The notes under the pieces are model-generated. The model was given only the letters and a program-made list of their open reading frames with translations. It was not told the origin of the DNA and made no database searches. The position numbers were made by a program, and so were the translations under genes. A stretch of DNA of 64,000 nucleotides from Dehalococcoidia bacterium. GTDB lineage: Bacteria; Chloroflexota; Dehalococcoidia; SM23-28-2; RBG-16-64-32. Shown piece after piece: positions 8,938-17,169 of the stretch. The stretch covers positions 1 through 64,000 of the forward strand of contig JAUSFE010000140.1 of NCBI GenBank assembly GCA_030649945.1, in the 5' to 3' direction. Position 1 is the stretch's first letter, and every line of letters starts with the position of its first letter.

Positions 8938-10779
8938 ATGCGCTATCTGTTGACTTCTGTCTTGCCCTTGGCCTTAGCCATGGCCGTTTTTGCTGGCCTC
9001 CCTTCAAATGGGAGGGGAGTGGTGAGCAGCCTCGGAGTGCCGACACCCTGTACTGACGGCCAATACCTGGCTCGGTATTGGGGCAACGATTCCTTCGCTG
9101 GTGACCCTCTTCTGTCCCGGTGCGAAGATGCGCCGATTCGATACGACTGGGGCGTTGGTGGCCCCGGCGAGCCGATCTTTGGTCCGCCGTTCTCAGGGAG
9201 GTGGATGGGGGAATTCTATTCCGCCGCCGGCGACTACGTGTTCAGCGGCACTGCAGATGACGGCATACGGATATTCGTTGATGGAGGCCTAGTCGTAGAC
9301 GGGTGGCGGGCGCAGGGAGCGACCGAGTATGACGGGCAGGTGACGTTGGGGCAGGGACAGCACAGCGTAATAGTCGAATACAACAACGTCGGAGGCGCCG
9401 GAGTGTTATTTGTAAACTGGGACACCCTTGCTGTTCCTTCCACCCCGCAGTGCCCACCGGAGGTCGGCGCAGGTCACTGTTACGACATGAACGTCTTAAT
9501 CATCAGATTTTTTCCGCTGACCCCGGACGGGCAGAACTTGGATATCAACGTTACTGGTGACATCGACTTGCCATTGTCGTCTATTAGGCTGCGGACCATT
9601 CAGATCACAAAGAGACTAATTCAAGCACTCGAAGAATCATCAACCTATCTGGGGTATAGGAACTCCAATGCGCAACCCTCACTCAGGTACCGCATTGTTG
9701 ATACGCAAGAGCGGCTGGAGGCCGTTCCGCACACTGACGGCGCAGGCCCAAATCCTGACCTAGGAAGCCAGGTAATTGACTACCAGACCATTATGCAACA
9801 GAACGCCATCTGCCATTACGTGGACGATCTGAACGTCCAGGAAGTTTGGATTTGGGCCTACCCCTGGGCCAACGGTTTCGAGTCCAAAATGTCTGGGCCG
9901 TTTGGTGATATAAGCAACAGTTACCGTTCAAATGATATGCCGTTGTGCGGCCACACATATCGTGTATACACTTTCAACTATGGAAGCGGGACGGCCAACG
10001 CCCTGGAGTCGTGGGGACACCAGATGGAGGCGGAATTGGACGCCATCAACGGCGCCTTCTTTCGCGACATCTTCCAAGGGCCGAACTATCCACAGGCTCT
10101 TGGGGTGACCGGCCGCTGCGGTTCAGTGCATAACGCGCCCAACGCGCGATTTGAATACGACCGCTTCAACCCAACCGGCCATCTGTCCGACTGCCTGGAC
10201 TGGAACCCTGATGCCCTCGGAAGCCTTTCCCTGATAAGCTGCGCAAACTGGGGTTGCGAGTACAACGGTGATGACCATAACGCAGCGCGAAATTACCAAG
10301 TTTGGAATTGGCAGAACCTTCCAGGCTTTGGGAACGGCAAAATGTATCAGGGAAGACCGCTTCGGAACTTCTGGGACATCCATGCCGACTTCGATGGGGT
10401 CATGGGTTTCGACCGCACAATTTTTCTCCTTGACGAGGCGACGCCAACACCCACCCCGACACCAACTCCGGCTCCGACTTCAACGCCCACCGGTGGCACG
10501 GGGGCCGTGCTCTGGGGCGACATCGACTGCCTGAGCGGCATCACCATCGGCGACGCACAGAAGATCGCCCGCGTCCTCATCGACATCGCCATCACCCAGG
10601 GGCCCGGCTGCCCGCAGATCGGCGGCAACGTCACCGCCGGCGGCCAGCAGCGCCTGTGGGGCGACATCGACTGCGGCGGCGCGGTCACCATCGGCGACGC
10701 CCAGAAGATCGCCCGTGACCTCATCGACCTGGCGGTATCGCAGGCGGCTGGCTGTCCGCGCATCGGCGAGACGGCGTAG
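8938..10779 (+). CDS. Secreted PA14-domain protein with dockerin-like C-terminal repeats
   Basis: A 613-aa exported protein. It has a signal peptide (LALAMAVFAGLP), then a PA14-like carbohydrate-binding domain at about 35-160 (GEFYSAAGDYVFSGTADDG, FVDGGLVVDGW). A central domain of unknown function (about 170-500) is followed by a Pro-Thr linker and two repeats of WGDIDC-x(4)-TIGDAQKIAR. The repeats resemble type I dockerin calcium loops but carry a paired Cys. ATG 8938 follows a G-rich Shine-Dalgarno region. The central part is less GC-rich than its surroundings, hinting at different ancestry. First of three tandem proteins with the same tail. Confidence 0.75.
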   Translation: MRYLLTSVLPLALAMAVFAGLPSNGRGVVSSLGVPTPCTDGQYLARYWGNDSFAGDPLLSRCEDAPIRYDWGVGGPGEPIFGPPFSGRWMGEFYSAAGDYVFSGTADDGIRIFVDGGLVVDGWRAQGATEYDGQVTLGQGQHSVIVEYNNVGGAGVLFVNWDTLAVPSTPQCPPEVGAGHCYDMNVLIIRFFPLTPDGQNLDINVTGDIDLPLSSIRLRTIQITKRLIQALEESSTYLGYRNSNAQPSLRYRIVDTQERLEAVPHTDGAGPNPDLGSQVIDYQTIMQQNAICHYVDDLNVQEVWIWAYPWANGFESKMSGPFGDISNSYRSNDMPLCGHTYRVYTFNYGSGTANALESWGHQMEAELDAINGAFFRDIFQGPNYPQALGVTGRCGSVHNAPNARFEYDRFNPTGHLSDCLDWNPDALGSLSLISCANWGCEYNGDDHNAARNYQVWNWQNLPGFGNGKMYQGRPLRNFWDIHADFDGVMGFDRTIFLLDEATPTPTPTPTPAPTSTPTGGTGAVLWGDIDCLSGITIGDAQKIARVLIDIAITQGPGCPQIGGNVTAGGQQRLWGDIDCGGAVTIGDAQKIARDLIDLAVSQAAGCPRIGETA

Positions 10780-10806
10780 AACCGCAGCCCTGACCGCCGG
10801 CGAAGT

Positions 10807-10835
10807 TTGACGGGCCCAGCCGCTCCTGCTAATGT
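10807..10835 (+). promoter_or_regulatory. Sigma70-type promoter, CSLREA gene 1
   Basis: TTGACG at 10807-10812, a 17-base spacer, then TAATGT at 10830-10835. GGAGG at 10853-10857 precedes ATG 10863. The same arrangement is repeated upstream of the next gene. Confidence 0.6.
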
Positions 10836-10862
10836 GCGGGCACGAGCCACCGGGAGGGTGTC

Positions 10863-12593
10863 ATGGTCGTTGTCCGCCTGTCTGCGCCTAGCGTTGCTCT
10901 GATTAGCGCGCTGGCGCTCTTCGCTTTCCTGTTCGAGGGGGATCTACCACCCGCCCACGCCGGTAGCTTCACGGTCACGAAGGCCGCGGACACCGCCGAC
11001 GGCGCCTGCGCCGCCGACTGCTCCCTGCGCGAGGCGATTATCGCCGCCAACGCCAGCCCCGGCGCAGACACGATCACGCTGCCGGCGCGCGTCTACACGC
11101 TCGCGATCCCAGGCGCGGGCGAGGACGCCGCCGCCACGGGCGACCTGGACATAGCCGGCGACCTGACGATCAGCGGGGCCGGCGCGGCCACCACCATCAT
11201 CGACGGCGCCGGCCTGGACCGGGTGATCCACATCGTCGCCGGCGCTGTCGCCATCTCGGGTCTCACCATTCGCAACGGCAGCGCCGACGGCGACGGCGGC
11301 GGCATTCTCCACGGCGGCATCTTTCCTGTCCCGATCCCGCAAGCCGGCGACCTTACACTCACCAGCGTCGTCGTCACCGGCAACGCCGGCGACGACGGCG
11401 GCGGCATCTCCAGTGCCTTTGCTTCCCACGGGTCCGTTTTGACCATCACTAATAGCGCCGTCAACGACAACCAGGCCGGGAATTCCGGCGGCATCGTCAG
11501 CTCCACCAACATGGTGGTCACAAACAGCACGATCATCAACAACGTGGCCGGCAGCGCCGGGGGCATCTTCGTCGGTGGTTACACCGCGTTGGTCCTCACC
11601 GATAGCACCGTCAAGGACAACAGGGCCACCACCGGGGCGGGCGGGGGCATCATGAACTCCGGCAGCGCCACCATCACGGGAAGCACTATCAGCGGCAATA
11701 CCGCCACCACGAACGGCGGTGGCATCTGGGCCTCGCCGTTCTCCGGCGCCCTCATCCTCACCAACAGCACCGTCAGCGGCAACTCGGCCCGCGGGGAGGG
11801 CGGCGGCATAATGATCAGCAGCGCCGGCGGCGCCTTTGCCGCCGGCCTCTTCAACTCCACCATCGCCTTCAACACCGCAGATAGCGACGGCGACGGGTTC
11901 GGCGGGGGCGGCGGCATCGCCAACGGAGGGCCCGCTGCCAGCCTCAAGCACACCATCATCGCGCGCAACGCTGACCTCCGGTCCCCCAGCGCGCCGGACT
12001 GTGCGGGCGAGCTCGACTCCCAGGGCCACAACCTTATTCAGGATCCCGCCTGCCCCATCAGCGGCGCCTTCATCACCGGCCAGGACCCGCTGCTCGGCCC
12101 GCTGGCCGATAACGGCGGACCGACGCAGGCCCACGCCCTGCTACCCGGCAGCGCCGCCATCGACGCCGGCGACAACGCCGGCTGCCCCGCCACCGACCAG
12201 CGGGGCTACGGCCGCCCGGTGGACGGCGACGGCAACGGCAGCGCCGTCTGCGATATCGGGGCGTACGAAGCCGGCGCCACGCCGGCCGCATCCCCTACCC
12301 CGACAACCCCGCCCGGCGGGCGCATCTGGGGCGATGTGGACTGCAGCGGCGGCGTGGCCATCGGCGACGCCCAGAAGATCGCCCGCGACCTCATCGACCT
12401 GGCGATCTCGCAGGCGGACGGCTGCCCACGAATCGGCAGCAACGTCACCGCCGGCGGCCCGCAGCGCCTGTGGGGCGACATCGACTGCGGCGGCGTCGTC
12501 ACCATCGGGGATGCGCAGAAGGTCGCCCGCGATCTCATCGACCTGGCGATCTCGCAGGCGGCGGGCTGTCCCGGCATCGGCGAGACGGCGTAG
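10863..12593 (+). CDS. CSLREA-domain, choice-of-anchor Q surface protein with dockerin-like tail (paralog 1)
   Basis: A 576-aa secreted protein: signal peptide (1-34); CSLREA domain (about 37-90, CSLREAIIAANASPG); a right-handed beta-helix of Gly/Asn/Thr-rich repeats (about 90-400, recurring TITGSTISGNTATT-type units); a choice-of-anchor Q segment (AIDAGDNAGCPATDQRG, ICDIGAYE-like end); and two dockerin-like repeats (about 490-576, WGDVDCSGGVAIGDAQ and WGDIDCGGVVTIGDAQ). Such proteins are adhesin- or polysaccharide-binding-like; no catalytic residues are recognisable. It forms a tandem duplication, promoter included, with the following gene. Confidence 0.8.
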   Translation: MVVVRLSAPSVALISALALFAFLFEGDLPPAHAGSFTVTKAADTADGACAADCSLREAIIAANASPGADTITLPARVYTLAIPGAGEDAAATGDLDIAGDLTISGAGAATTIIDGAGLDRVIHIVAGAVAISGLTIRNGSADGDGGGILHGGIFPVPIPQAGDLTLTSVVVTGNAGDDGGGISSAFASHGSVLTITNSAVNDNQAGNSGGIVSSTNMVVTNSTIINNVAGSAGGIFVGGYTALVLTDSTVKDNRATTGAGGGIMNSGSATITGSTISGNTATTNGGGIWASPFSGALILTNSTVSGNSARGEGGGIMISSAGGAFAAGLFNSTIAFNTADSDGDGFGGGGGIANGGPAASLKHTIIARNADLRSPSAPDCAGELDSQGHNLIQDPACPISGAFITGQDPLLGPLADNGGPTQAHALLPGSAAIDAGDNAGCPATDQRGYGRPVDGDGNGSAVCDIGAYEAGATPAASPTPTTPPGGRIWGDVDCSGGVAIGDAQKIARDLIDLAISQADGCPRIGSNVTAGGPQRLWGDIDCGGVVTIGDAQKVARDLIDLAISQAAGCPGIGETA

Positions 12594-12622
12594 GGCCGCG
12601 GACATGACCCGTCGGCGACAGT

Positions 12623-12651
12623 TTGACGGGCTCGCCCGTTCCTGTTAATGT
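12623..12651 (+). promoter_or_regulatory. Sigma70-type promoter, CSLREA gene 2
   Basis: TTGACG at 12623-12628, 17-base spacer, TAATGT at 12646-12651; GGGAGGGTGTC precedes ATG 12679. The region 12594-12700 is closely similar to 10780-10880, so the duplication included the promoter. Confidence 0.6.
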
Positions 12652-12678
12652 GCGGGCACGGGCCACGGGGAGGGTGTC

Positions 12679-14541
12679 ATGGCCGTTGTCCGCCCGTCTG
12701 CGCCTCGCGTTGCTCCGGTTATCGCGCTGGCGCTCTTCGCTTTCCTGTTCGGGGGCGAGCTTCCACCCGCCCATGCCGCCAACTTCACGGTCACGAAAAC
12801 CGCTGACACCGCCGACGGCGCCTGCGACGCCGACTGCTCCCTGCGCGAGGCGATAATCGCCGCCAACGCCCTACCGGGCGCCGACACCATCACGCTGCCG
12901 GCGGGCGTCTACACGCTCGCGATCGCAGGCCCGGGCGAGGGCGCCGCCGCCACGGGCGACCTGGACATAGCCGGCGACCTGACCATCAACGGGGCTGGCG
13001 CGGCCACCACCATCGTCGACGGCAACGGCACGCACCGCGTGTTCAAAATCTTTGACGGCACACATGCGACAATCGACGGAGTGACGGTCCGGAACGGGCT
13101 TGGCGAGGAGACGATGGGAGGAGGAGGGATTTGGAGCCACGGCTGGTTGACACTGACGCGAAGTTCGGTCGTGGACAATGACACGGCTGGCTCCGGCGGC
13201 GGTGTTGTTAACTTCGGAACGATGGTCATCCGCCAGAGCACCGTGGACTCCAACCATGCGCAGCTTTACGGAGGCGCGGGCATAATCAACAGGGGGGAAG
13301 GCACGCTGGAGGTGGTGGAGTCGACCATCAGCCACAACGTGTCGGATTCGCCGGACCGCGGAGGCGGCGGTATCCTCAATCACGGTACCCTTACGATCAG
13401 CAACAGTGTTGTTAGCGACAACACAGCCAGCGAGAGCGGTGGCGGCATCGACAACCGCTTCGGCACGCTGAGCCTTACCGACAGCACCATCAGCGGCAAT
13501 ACCGCTACCACGGGGGGCGGGGGCATCATGAACTCCGGCAGCGCCACCATCACCGGAAGCACTATCAGCGGCAATACCGCTACCACGGCGGGCGGGGGCA
13601 TCATGAACGACGACAGCGCCACCATCACAGGAAGCACTATCAGCGGCAATACCGCTACCACGGACGGCGGTGGCATCTGGGCCTCGCCGTTCTCCGGCGC
13701 CCTCATCCTCACCAACAGCACCGTCAGCGGCAACTCGGCCCGCGGGGAGGGCGGCGGCATATATGTCAGCACCACCGGCGGCTTCGCCGTCGGCCTCTTC
13801 AACTCCACCGTCGCCTTCAACACCGCGGATAGCGACGGCGACGGGATCGGCGGGGGCGGCGGCATCGCCAACGGAGGGCCCGCTGCCGGACTCGAGCACA
13901 CCATCATCGCGCACAACGCCGACCCCTCCGGCCCGCAGTTTCCGGACTGTACGGGCGAGTTCGGCTCCCAGGGCCACAACCTCATCAAGGACCCCACCTG
14001 CCCCATCAGCGGCGCCTTCATCTCCGGCCAGGACCCGCTCCTCGGTCCACTGGCCGATAACGGCGGACCGACGGAGACCCACGCCCTGCTACCCGGCAGC
14101 CCCGCCATCGACGCCGGCGACAACACCGGCTGCCCCACCACCGACCAGCGCGGCGTCGCCCGCCCGGTGGACGGCGACGGCAACGGCAACGCCGTCTGCG
14201 ATATCGGGGCGTACGAAGCCAGCGCCGCGCCAGCCGCATCCCCCACCCCGACAACCCCGCCCGGCGGGCGCCTGTGGGGCGACATCGACTGCTCAGGCGG
14301 CGTGGCCATCGGCGACGCCCAAAAGATCGCCCGCGACCTCATCGACCTGCCGGTGACGCAGGCGGACGGCTGCCCGCGAATCGGCAGCGAGGTGACCGTC
14401 GGCGGCCAGCATCACCCGTGGGGCGACATCGATTGCGGCGGCGCGGTCACCATCGGCGACGCGCAGAAGATCGCCCGCGACCTCATCGACCTGGCAATCT
14501 CGCAGGCGGCGGGCTGTCCCGAGATCGGCGAGCCGGCCTGA
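12679..14541 (+). CDS. CSLREA-domain, choice-of-anchor Q surface protein with dockerin-like tail (paralog 2)
   Basis: A 620-aa paralog of the preceding gene with the same order: signal peptide, CSLREA domain, beta-helix, choice-of-anchor Q segment, and two dockerin-like repeats ending CPEIGEPA. The first and last thirds are nearly identical to paralog 1. The centre differs (about residues 115-260) and holds three tandem copies of a 23-26 residue beta-helix coil with GSTISGNTATT at DNA level about 13470-13670, consistent with recent internal slippage or recombination. Probably a cell-surface or secreted binding protein. Confidence 0.8.
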   Translation: MAVVRPSAPRVAPVIALALFAFLFGGELPPAHAANFTVTKTADTADGACDADCSLREAIIAANALPGADTITLPAGVYTLAIAGPGEGAAATGDLDIAGDLTINGAGAATTIVDGNGTHRVFKIFDGTHATIDGVTVRNGLGEETMGGGGIWSHGWLTLTRSSVVDNDTAGSGGGVVNFGTMVIRQSTVDSNHAQLYGGAGIINRGEGTLEVVESTISHNVSDSPDRGGGGILNHGTLTISNSVVSDNTASESGGGIDNRFGTLSLTDSTISGNTATTGGGGIMNSGSATITGSTISGNTATTAGGGIMNDDSATITGSTISGNTATTDGGGIWASPFSGALILTNSTVSGNSARGEGGGIYVSTTGGFAVGLFNSTVAFNTADSDGDGIGGGGGIANGGPAAGLEHTIIAHNADPSGPQFPDCTGEFGSQGHNLIKDPTCPISGAFISGQDPLLGPLADNGGPTETHALLPGSPAIDAGDNTGCPTTDQRGVARPVDGDGNGNAVCDIGAYEASAAPAASPTPTTPPGGRLWGDIDCSGGVAIGDAQKIARDLIDLPVTQADGCPRIGSEVTVGGQHHPWGDIDCGGAVTIGDAQKIARDLIDLAISQAAGCPEIGEPA

Positions 14542-14755
14542 CGCCCCGCGCGCCGGCGGGCGGAGGCTCCCCCGCCCCGCCCCGGTTGGAGGCACCCTTC
14601 GGCAGGCTCAGGGCAGGCTCTGAAGGTACCTCCCTACGGGAATCTGACCTAGTACTTGGTTAAGAAAGTTCGCGCACTATTACCGAGCCCGTTGACCGCG
14701 CTTTTCCATTGGCGCAGCCGACCTCTGATAGAACGCTCTTCAACGTCACGGATTA
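14542..14755. other. Intergenic region between convergent genes
   Basis: Contains a GC-rich stretch and an imperfect hairpin built from CCTTCGGCAGGCTCAGGG and related inverted sequence (about 14588-14640), a member of the broad CTTCG...CTCAGGG repeat style. No gene seen. Confidence 0.5.
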
Positions 14756-15871
14756 CTAGGGCGTGATCACCGCGCGCGCTATCGCTGTCTTCTTCCCCGT
14801 CCACTCCGCCTGCTGAAACGCCTCGTCAATCTTCTCCAACGGGTACCTGTGGGAGACGACCTGGGCCAGCGGGAAGCGGTCTTTGTTGCGCATCAGGAAG
14901 TCCAGCGCCACGGGCAGGATCGCCGGGTCGTACATGTTCACGGCCACCACCGTCTTGTTCTGCCAGACCAGCATCGAAGGGTCGATCGCCGTCGTCTGGC
15001 CGATGCTGATGTTCCCCACCTCCAGGAACGTACCGCCCTGGCGCACCATGGCGATGCCCTCCGGCACGGCCGCGGGGATGCCCACGAACTCGCCGGCGAT
15101 GTCCGCGCCGCGGCCGCCGGTCAGGCCCATCACCTTCGCGATGCGGTCCTGGGGCGTCGCGGCCTCGTTGATGTCGATGAGCACGTCGGCCCCGCACTCC
15201 TTCGCCAGCTTCAGCCGCTCCGGCACACCGTCGATGACCACGATCGTGCCCGCGCCCATGCTCCGCGCGACGGCCGTGGCGTTAACGCCCAGGCCGCCGG
15301 CGCCCTGGATCACCAGCGTATCGCCCATCTTCAGCCCGGCCTTGCGCAGCCCGTAGATCACCTGCGAGAGGGCGCAGTTCACCGGCGTCACCATCTCGTC
15401 GCCCAGCTCGTCGGGCGTCTTGAAGACGAACGCCGCCTCCTTCATGTAGTAGTACTCCGCGTACGCCCCGAAAAAGTGCGGCGCGTTGTCGCAGATGGGG
15501 ATCGGCGGGTACTTCACCGGGCAGGCCGCGAACTCGCCCCGCAGGCACTGGTAGCAGCGGCGGCAGGGCGTGAAGTAGGGGTAGACGATGCGGTCGCCCT
15601 CCTTCAGCGGCTGGCCCATGGAGTCCGTGCGCACGTTCGCCCCCAGCCTGGAGACGCGGCCGGTCATCTCGTGGCCCAGGATGCGCGCGCCGGGGCCGAA
15701 CATAGCGATGCGGATATCGCCCCGCCAGACGTGCAGGTCGGACCCGCAGATGCCAGCGGAGGTCACGCGCACGACCATGCCGTCCGGGGCGGGATCGGGT
15801 ACGGGGTACTCGCGGATCTCGAACGGTTTGCCGGTGTCGGTGAAGATGGCGGCTCGGCCGGTCTCGGGCAT
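14756..15871 (-). CDS. Zinc-dependent alcohol dehydrogenase family protein
   Basis: A 371-aa medium-chain dehydrogenase/reductase. The N-terminal catalytic domain has GICGSDLHVWRG and GHEMTGRV (catalytic zinc ligands). A structural-zinc lobe with CRRCYQC-x(6)-C follows, and the Rossmann domain carries IQGAGGLGVNA. It oxidises an alcohol or polyol with NAD(P); the substrate is not predictable. ATG 15871 is preceded by GGAGGAG; an upstream open frame to 16000 lacks such a site. Divergent from the TIM-barrel/LysM gene. Confidence 0.87.
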   Translation of the reverse strand: MPETGRAAIFTDTGKPFEIREYPVPDPAPDGMVVRVTSAGICGSDLHVWRGDIRIAMFGPGARILGHEMTGRVSRLGANVRTDSMGQPLKEGDRIVYPYFTPCRRCYQCLRGEFAACPVKYPPIPICDNAPHFFGAYAEYYYMKEAAFVFKTPDELGDEMVTPVNCALSQVIYGLRKAGLKMGDTLVIQGAGGLGVNATAVARSMGAGTIVVIDGVPERLKLAKECGADVLIDINEAATPQDRIAKVMGLTGGRGADIAGEFVGIPAAVPEGIAMVRQGGTFLEVGNISIGQTTAIDPSMLVWQNKTVVAVNMYDPAILPVALDFLMRNKDRFPLAQVVSHRYPLEKIDEAFQQAEWTGKKTAIARAVITP

Positions 15872-16000
15872 GGGGCTCCTCCTTCGCTTAGTGACGACTA
15901 AGTATCGCGACGCCCCCCGCGATAGGTCAAGCCCGCCGTCGGCGGGGCCGGTGCCGGTTGCGGCTTGCAGATAACAGAACGCTTGTTCGACACTGCGCAC

Positions 16001-16858
16001 ATGACAACCTCACTGCACGGCAAATGGGTCTGGCTCTGGAACTGGCGCCGCTGCGACGGCGGCGACCCCGGCCGCGTGGCGAAGCGGCTGCAGGACGCCG
16101 GCTGCCGGGGCGCCCTCGTCAAGGCCTTCGACGGGCCGCACTGGTTCGACCAGGGCCTCCCCTGGCGCGAGATCTGCCGCGAACTGAAGGCACGCGGGCT
16201 GGCCGCCGGCGGCTGGGGCTACCTCTACGGACGCGACCCCGCCGGCGAGGCGCAGCGCGCCATCGAAACCGCCACCTACGGCGAGGCCGATCTGCTGGTG
16301 CTCGACGTGGAGTCCGAGTTCAAGGGCCGCCCGGAAGCCGCCGAGGAGGTCTGCAGCCGCATCTCCGCCTCAGGCGGACTGGGCCCGGACTACCCGCTCT
16401 ATTTCAGCAGCTTCGCCATCGCCCGCTACCACCGCTCCTTCCCCTTCGAGGCCTTTCGCCGCCACTGCATGGGGACCGCGCCGCAGGTCTACTGGAACGC
16501 CTTCCGCTGGCCGCTGGCGCAGTCTCTGGGCTGGACGTATGAGGACTACGCCGCGCTCGGCATCCCGCCGTCGGACGTCTTCCCCGTCGGCGGGCTCTAC
16601 CAGGAAGGCTTCGTGCGCTACCCGGAGCCCGGCGATGTGCGCGAGTTCGTCCGGCAGGCGGCGGAGCGCGGGTCGCGCGGCGTCAGCTTTTGGTCCTACG
16701 AGCACATGAACGAGGAGATGTGGCAGGCCGTGGCGAGCGCCGGGTTGCCGAAGGAGGAAGGCGAAATGTCAAGCCGGGAATACGAACTGGCGGCCGCGTC
16801 CATCTCACAGCTTGCCACGCGGGTGGACCCTGGAGACCGCAATAGGGGCGCATCATGA
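16001..16858 (+). CDS. TIM-barrel glycoside-hydrolase-like protein, 5' part of a split gene
   Basis: A 285-aa product with a glycosidase-like barrel: GKWVWLWNWRRC at the N-terminus, GALVKAFDG, and a LVLDVESEF strand whose Asp/Glu pair resembles GH25-type lysozyme sites. The family is not firmly recognised. The frame ends in a TGA inside a 28-bp palindrome (16842-16869). Removing exactly that palindrome joins this frame to the downstream LysM frame, so the original product was probably one wall-active or wall-binding protein of about 350 aa. ATG 16001 was preferred; TTG 15965 is an alternative. It carries an in-frame 15-bp palindrome at 16364-16378. Confidence 0.65.
   Translation: MTTSLHGKWVWLWNWRRCDGGDPGRVAKRLQDAGCRGALVKAFDGPHWFDQGLPWREICRELKARGLAAGGWGYLYGRDPAGEAQRAIETATYGEADLLVLDVESEFKGRPEAAEEVCSRISASGGLGPDYPLYFSSFAIARYHRSFPFEAFRRHCMGTAPQVYWNAFRWPLAQSLGWTYEDYAALGIPPSDVFPVGGLYQEGFVRYPEPGDVREFVRQAAERGSRGVSFWSYEHMNEEMWQAVASAGLPKEEGEMSSREYELAAASISQLATRVDPGDRNRGAS
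16364..16378. repeat. 15-bp palindrome TCCGCCTCAGGCGGA, copy 1
   Basis: Lies in frame inside the barrel gene, encoding Ser-Ala-Ser-Gly-Gly. Confidence 0.8.
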
Positions 16859-17072
16859 CGCGCCCCTACCCGTGCACCCATCGCCCGAGCCGGCGCCCAC
16901 GCCTCCGCCTCAGGCGGACCGCACGTACACCGTCCAGCCCGGCGATACCCTCTCCGGCATCGCGGCGCAGCTCGGCCTCCCCGGCTGGCAGCGCCTCTAC
17001 GAGGCCAACGCCGCCACCATCGGCCCGGACCCCAACCTCATCCACCCGGGCCAGGTGCTGGTGGTGCCGTAA
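16812..17072 (+). CDS. LysM domain segment, 3' part of a split gene
   Basis: The frame reads a Pro-rich linker followed by a LysM domain (YTVQPGDTLSGIAAQLGL...LIHPGQVLVVP), a peptidoglycan/chitin-binding module. It has no convincing ribosome-binding site of its own, and its 5' end overlaps the upstream frame. The native fusion would enter this frame at 16870 if the 28-bp palindrome were absent, giving an uninterrupted linker. An in-frame 15-bp palindrome (16904-16918) lies in the linker. Confidence 0.7.
   Translation: MPRGWTLETAIGAHHDAPLPVHPSPEPAPTPPPQADRTYTVQPGDTLSGIAAQLGLPGWQRLYEANAATIGPDPNLIHPGQVLVVP
16842..16869. repeat. 28-bp palindrome inserted in coding sequence
   Basis: TAGGGGCGC and GCGCCCCTA arms around ATCATGAC. 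It belongs to the GTAG...CTAC palindrome style also seen at 7602, 46704, 50204 and 58720. Its length (1 modulo 3) accounts exactly for the frame difference between the two flanking reading frames. Confidence 0.8.
16904..16918. repeat. 15-bp palindrome TCCGCCTCAGGCGGA, copy 2
   Basis: In the linker of the LysM segment; read in a different frame from copy 1 (Pro-Pro-Pro-Gln-Ala-Asp). Confidence 0.8.
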
Positions 17073-17169
17073 GGGGGGCGCCCTCAGCCGCCGCACCCCG
17101 CGCCCGTCGCTGACACGCCTCGCGTATAATTGCCCTCAGCATGCCCCTGCCCGCTGAGGCCCCGACCCC

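Noticed and set aside
17125..17130. TATAAT upstream of the geranylgeranyl-reductase-type gene as a promoter.
   Set aside because: No acceptable -35 sequence lies 15-19 bases upstream, so it is only mentioned with the gene.
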